Below the pieces are notes generated by a model. That model was not told the DNA's origin and ran no database searches. It saw only the letters and a list, made by a program, of their open reading frames with translations. A DNA stretch of 19,955 nt from Candidatus Latescibacterota bacterium (GTDB lineage Bacteria > Latescibacterota > UBA2968 > UBA8231): assembly GCA_021295675.1 (NCBI GenBank), contig JAGWBY010000032.1, forward strand, positions 31,544 to 51,498, in the 5' to 3' direction. Of this stretch, positions 15,632 through 19,955 are shown one piece after another. Every line of letters starts with the position of its first letter. The stretch's first letter is position 1. A program made the position numbers and the translations under genes.

Positions 15632-18421
15632 CGCGACGCAATCTAATAATGGGGGCGGCGGTTTGCCTGCTGGCCGGACTAGTGCCGGCGGCGGCCCAGC
15701 TTGACTACGGCAATCGCTTGGGGACCAACGAGGAAGACCGGGTTTCCTATTATGCTTCCGGCCCACTCATGCAGCAGGTGGCGTTCGTGCCCGCGTTGAA
15801 GCGCTGGTACATGCCGCAGGAACTCGTCTCCGAATACCGCTGGCAGTGGGAGTACACCAATTACGCTCGGGATCCCTACCGGCGCTACTTTTCTCCCGGC
15901 CAGGAAGGAGACTATTTCTACGACCTGTACGGGCGCTATTTGACCAAGGGTTGGCTGGTGTACGACTGGCGGCAGCGGCAGCCGACCAGCTCTGGGGGTT
16001 CGGGCTTACTCAAACCGTCCGGGCGCTATGACTCGTGGTTCAGCAACCTGCTTATCGCCACCGATACCAAAGGCCAGCACTATTTGGGAGTGACTATCGG
16101 CGACCTGATCAACACCACGCTGACGCCGATGACGTTCCGCAAAACTAGGTTCAACGGAGTGCAGTTCGACTATGCCGCCGACCGCTTGGCCGCTACGGTG
16201 CTGATGTCGCGGATCAGTCTGCCGGTGGACCAGATCGCTCCGGGTATCCGCGTTCCCATCGTCACTGAGAATTTTACCAACCTGCTCGGCTTCCGGGGCG
16301 AATGGAAGGTACGCGACGCCGTGCGCTTGGGCGCGACCTTTGTCAACGCCCACAACGACCGGTCGCAATCCGACCGCGGCGGCAATCCTTTCAAGGGCAA
16401 GCTGACCAATGGCCAACTGGAAAATCGCATCAACTGGATCATCGTCCGCATAACGGATGACTCGCCCGAGGACGGCGTAGGCGGCCCTACGGTTTTCGAC
16501 CAAGATATTGAGGTGCATACCCAAATCGGCGGCCGCGACACTGTGCTGGTCGGCAGTCAGCTTGGTTTTCTGCCGCAGATAGAGGGTGGCACCACGCGCA
16601 ATGGCTTCCCCGTTGCCGAAGGAGTTGGCAGCGAGGGCGAGATCACCTATCGGTACAATTTCTCTTCTGAGGACTCGGCAGTGATGGCGCTGGAAGACAT
16701 TATCGACGATGCCGACTTGGTCAACAACATCACTGCGGTGAAGTTCCGCTTCCTGCTCAATAACGACTACCGGATCGATGTCACCTCGGACGTCCAGACC
16801 GACAACGAACCGCTAGGTGCCCAATCCAAGTTTTTAAACGTGGTGCGGGCGGACGGCAATGTCCAAGACAACTCCAATCAGCGGTGGGTCGTCTTCGACT
16901 ACGGTCTGCCGACAGCGACCCAGGTCTTCGGCTTTAGCTTCGAGGTCAGCGATTGGGCGGGCTTTCGGATGTACGGCGAGTACAATGTCAACCACCAGTT
17001 CCGGCAGTATCCCAATATCGCGCGGCAGACGCACCACAGCGCGTCCGGCGTGTTGGGGGATGAGTCGGCAACGGGTTGGATGGTCAACGTCGCCAGAGAA
17101 TTCTATCCCTTCTTCCTGTTCGGCGAGGCGTTTAGCATGGACGCCGAGTACAACACCACGTCGTTTCTCGTCGATCAGGGCGGGCGGATCAATTACAGCG
17201 ACGACGAAGAGGCGCGATCGGAATTTCTCTACGACTTGGTCGATGACAACGACGACAACGACATCCGCCTCGACCAGCGGCGCGACAAGGAGGGACTGGC
17301 CGACGGAGCGGTGTTTCCCGGTCTCGACGAAAACAACGATTTCATTTCCGATTTCAATCAGAACAACACGCCAGTGCGCCCCAATTTCATGCCCGACTAC
17401 GAAGAGCAGTTCCTGCGCCACTACGTCGATCGGCCGGAATTCGTCTTCGCCATCGACTTGAACAACAATGGTTGGGGCGAGCGCTTTGAAAACGACGACG
17501 AGCCGGATTATCCCTATAAGCGCGATCGGCGCGGGTACAACGCCTACGTGGGGGCGTGGCTGACGCCGGAGCTGAAGTGGATGGCGGGGCAAGAGCAAGT
17601 GCAGCGCTTATCGACCGGCGCAAAGAACCTGACCCGCTACGCCCTGCTGGCCTACGAGCGCAATTTCCCAACGGTGGGAAATGTTGCCTTTTACAACATG
17701 TTTAAGCTGGTGCAAGACGATATCGCCGACGACGTTGTTCAATGGGTGACGGCGCGCCCTGAACTGGGGCGGCCGCTGGACTCGCCGGGGTCGATGCAGC
17801 CGGTTATGGATCCGCTGGCGATGCGCGACGCTGTCGCCAATCGGCTGTGGGCTGGTTTCACCGGCAAGACCTACAAGGGCATCAATAGCGAGGGCAAGTT
17901 CATCCACGAATTCATTCGGCAGCGCGACGCCAATGCTCGCGACCGCGCCGGCCGCAAGATCGCCCGCAACACGCGGCGGCTGGGGCTGATCAACCGCATA
18001 GATTACCAATTTTCGCTGGGCCGGCTGACGGTGCAACCGCGCTTCAAACACGAACTCTTCATGGACGACACGCCCTACAATATCGACCGCCTAACCAGCG
18101 CCTCGACGGCCGACCGCCAAGACTGGACGTTCCTTTTTGAACCACGTATCGCTGCAGTTAGGCGTCGAGCACCTGATCTTCCGCGATTTTATCCAAGACG
18201 AGACGGCTGCCGCTGGCTTGCGCGTCGGCGATACGACCGGGGATTTCGACGAGACTTCGCTCGCCGTGCAATTTTCCATCGACAAGCCGTATCTGGGCTA
18301 TACCCTGCAAACCCTGATGGGCATAAGGGTGAGCAGGCGCTATCTGGAGCGCTTTGAACAGCCGAGCGCTCGGGAGACGGGTGCCCTCTCCTTCGTGACG
18401 GTCTATGGCAGCATCCGCTAG
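15628..18421 (+). CDS. Large secreted protein with Asp/Asn-rich loops and a barrel-like C-terminus, copy 2, frameshifted near the 3' end
   Basis: This is a clear paralogue of the preceding gene along its whole length. Its signal peptide ends PAAAQ; shared blocks include KRWYMPQELVSEYRWQWEY, FYDLYGRY, TRFNGVQFDYAADR, DDSPEDGVGG, VVFDYGLPTATQVFGF, YPFFLFGEAFSMD, DENNDFISDFNQNN (about 568) and DLNNNGWGERFENDDEPDYP (about 610). The first frame loses similarity after DWTFLF at about 18138 and would end at 18357. The next frame continues LNHVSLQLGVEHLIFRDFI to the TAG at 18421, matching the paralogue's C-terminus. One extra T in the T5 run at 18134-18138 explains it; with one T removed the protein is 930 aa, exactly as long as copy 1. 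The start ATG overlaps the previous TGA. I take the frameshift as sequence error or recent slippage. Confidence 0.85.
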
Positions 18422-18480
18422 CGCCTGCTGACCGTCGAGTTTGATCCATTCCACCTAAAAATTGTGAGTTTACTAAGTCT

Positions 18481-19955
18481 ATGAAAGCGTACCTGTCCTT
18501 GGTTTGCAGTGGAATTTTCCTAGTACTTATGGGTTGTGCAAAAGATGCCGAGGAACTAGAAGACCCAGTTTTGGCCGAAGTGGGAGACCGCCGGATAACG
18601 GCCTCCCAACTGATTGACTTTGAACAGCGCTTGCCGGAGCAGCTAAAGACGAAAAAGTCCGGCTTAGATGGCTATCGCGACTACCTACGGACAATTATCG
18701 ACAAGGAGATTTTCCTGCAAGAAGCGATCAAAAGGGGACTCGACGAAACGCCAGAGGTGGCGCAGAAGTTACAGCGGGAAAAAGCCGAACGGGTGTTGAG
18801 CCTGTTGTTCGAGCGCGAATTCCTCGCCAAGGTCCACGTCGATGAGCAGGAGTTGCGGGCGGCTTACGAGGCCGCGGACAAGGAGCGCGAGGTCAAGCTG
18901 CGTTTGATCATCGTCGATACGCAGGCAGAAGCCGAGGAGATCGGGCAAAGCCTTGCCGATGGCCGGGATTTCGCCGAACTGGCACACAGCCGATCGCAGC
19001 ACAAATCGACGGCACCCCAAGGAGGGGAACTGGACGGCTACTTGACCCCCAAACGCATCCCGATCTACCTGCAAGAATACATAAACGCACTTGCCGTCGG
19101 CGAGTACTCCGAGCCGATTCGCCTGCCCAACGGTCAGTTTGGAATCTACCAAGTTATGCACGCCCGGCCCGTGAGTTTTGCCACGGCGAGCAACGAGCTG
19201 GAGGCCAAGCTGAGAGAGGAAAAGACGACCGAACTGATAGAGACTTTCTTGGCGCAACTGCGGGCCGACATCGACTTACAGGCCGATGACGAGACCTTGC
19301 ACCAGTTGCAGCAATGGGTTGCGGCGGGACGTAGGGATTACACCGAGGCAGAGCGCACAGGGGTGCTCTTTCAATTTCGTGGTGGCAGCGTCACCGTGGG
19401 CGATTTTTGGGATTATGCGGAAGAGTTGAACATGGGCTTTTCAGGCGACATTGACGAGTCGGTGCGCTGGTTTGCCGAAGACGTGCTGTTGCCCCGCACC
19501 TTGTTTTTGCACGTAGCCCATGAAAGGGGGATTGACCGCGAAGAGCAGATCGCGCGCTGGTATGAGCGCCGCAAAGACGCGCTATTGCTGTTGGCACTTA
19601 GGCAGACGGCGGTCAAGGACCAGGTCGAGATCGAGCCGGAGGCGGTCAGGAAACTATACGACGAGCGGCCCGAGTTATTCACTGCACCAGAGGAGGTCAC
19701 GTTGCAGGAAATCATGGTGCAAACCCGGGAAGAGGCCGTGGAGATCAAAGCGAGAATCGAGGCGGGTGAGGATATGGGAGCACTTGCCGACGAGTACACC
19801 TTGCGGACGGCGGGCAAAGGCGCACAGGGCACATTTCACATCCACGCCTTTGAACAAGCGTTTTATCCAGAATTGATCGACGTGGTGCGCAGCGCCGAGG
19901 TCGGTCGATTACACGGCCCGCTAGCGGTGACGGCGCAGGCCGCCCAAGTGGTCGG
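18481..19955 (+). CDS. PpiC-type peptidyl-prolyl cis-trans isomerase lipoprotein, 3' end outside the window
   Basis: A probable membrane-anchored, periplasm-facing foldase. The signal sequence ends in the lipobox LMGC (Cys19). Residues about 28-125 look like a SurA/PrsA-type N-terminal chaperone region (VLAEVGDRRITASQLIDF ... DYLRTIIDKEIFLQEA). A parvulin domain covers about 137-232 (KLRLIIVDTQAEAEEI, DFAELAHSRSQHKSTAPQGG, ELDGYLTP, YSEPIRLPNGQFGIYQV). A second unit begins at about 405 (EVTLQEIMVQTREEAVEIKA, MGALADEYTLRTAGKGAQG), so the protein probably has two rotamase-like domains. The frame is open through the last base; 491 residues are visible. It begins 59 nt after the second 930-aa gene on the same strand with no strong ribosome site, and assisting folding of those exported proteins is a reasonable inference. 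Confidence 0.9.
   Translation, partial: MKAYLSLVCSGIFLVLMGCAKDAEELEDPVLAEVGDRRITASQLIDFEQRLPEQLKTKKSGLDGYRDYLRTIIDKEIFLQEAIKRGLDETPEVAQKLQREKAERVLSLLFEREFLAKVHVDEQELRAAYEAADKEREVKLRLIIVDTQAEAEEIGQSLADGRDFAELAHSRSQHKSTAPQGGELDGYLTPKRIPIYLQEYINALAVGEYSEPIRLPNGQFGIYQVMHARPVSFATASNELEAKLREEKTTELIETFLAQLRADIDLQADDETLHQLQQWVAAGRRDYTEAERTGVLFQFRGGSVTVGDFWDYAEELNMGFSGDIDESVRWFAEDVLLPRTLFLHVAHERGIDREEQIARWYERRKDALLLLALRQTAVKDQVEIEPEAVRKLYDERPELFTAPEEVTLQEIMVQTREEAVEIKARIEAGEDMGALADEYTLRTAGKGAQGTFHIHAFEQAFYPELIDVVRSAEVGRLHGPLAVTAQAAQVV

Noticed and set aside
16834..17598. 254-aa minus-strand reading frame opposite the second 930-aa gene
   Set aside because: The Val-rich repetitive product is what antisense of Asp/Asn codons gives; it is a shadow.
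18128..18145. Programmed ribosomal frameshifting in the second 930-aa gene
   Set aside because: The shift needed is +1 at a plain T5 run without a slippery heptamer, stimulatory structure or rare-codon signal; an extra T is simpler.
1..19955. CRISPR arrays, tRNA or rRNA genes
   Set aside because: No regularly spaced direct repeats, cloverleaf sequences or rRNA-like stretches were seen on either strand.

Overview
The window looks like chromosomal DNA of an uncultured, GC-rich, Gram-negative (diderm) bacterium. Secreted lipoproteins, a periplasmic-type PpiC foldase, probable outer-membrane barrels and C-terminal FlgD-Ig modules opening with 'PNGDGVND' point to an FCB/PVC-like lineage such as Poribacteria or Latescibacterota. 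That assignment is inference from gene content and is weak. No rRNA, tRNA, CRISPR array or intact transposase was seen, and no gene-free stretch exceeds 300 bases.

Region A (1-4404) is sugar/solute handling. On the minus strand are a DUF6785/DUF6784-type multi-pass membrane protein (2392-472, one frameshift) and an L-rhamnose mutarotase (385-71) that keeps the residues known from E. coli RhaM. A perfect 30-bp palindrome abuts the rhaM stop. Diverging from the membrane protein is a family-5 ABC-transporter solute-binding lipoprotein (2429-4404), broken by a frameshift with a short apparent deletion.

Region B (4609-5610) is a secreted CBM9-like sugar-binding protein whose good ribosome site and signal peptide are out of frame with the mature protein, followed by a strong terminator-like hairpin.

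Region C (5640-18421, then 18481 to the window end) is a same-strand block of secreted proteins: three paralogues with galactose-binding/discoidin-like N-terminal parts and a C-terminal FlgD-Ig module (about 717, 855 and 732 aa), two paralogues of 930 aa each (after repair of one frameshift in the second) with Asp/Asn-rich loops and a barrel-like C-terminus, and a PpiC-type peptidyl-prolyl isomerase lipoprotein running off the right edge. Spacing (25-26 nt gaps, a 4-nt overlap, a 59-nt gap) suggests one or two transcription units, split by a 227-nt gap holding a long inverted repeat. The simplest reading is a cell-surface assembly with its own foldase; its function is unknown.

Two features stand out. 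A 162-bp MITE-like element with 11-bp terminal inverted repeats and a TTA target duplication has inserted inside the signal peptide of the first FlgD-Ig protein; insert plus duplication is exactly 55 codons, so the frame is kept and excision in silico restores a normal signal peptide. Second, four genes carry frame disruptions; two are each explained by one extra T in a T5 run, which suggests homopolymer error or slippage, while the other two look like real short deletions.
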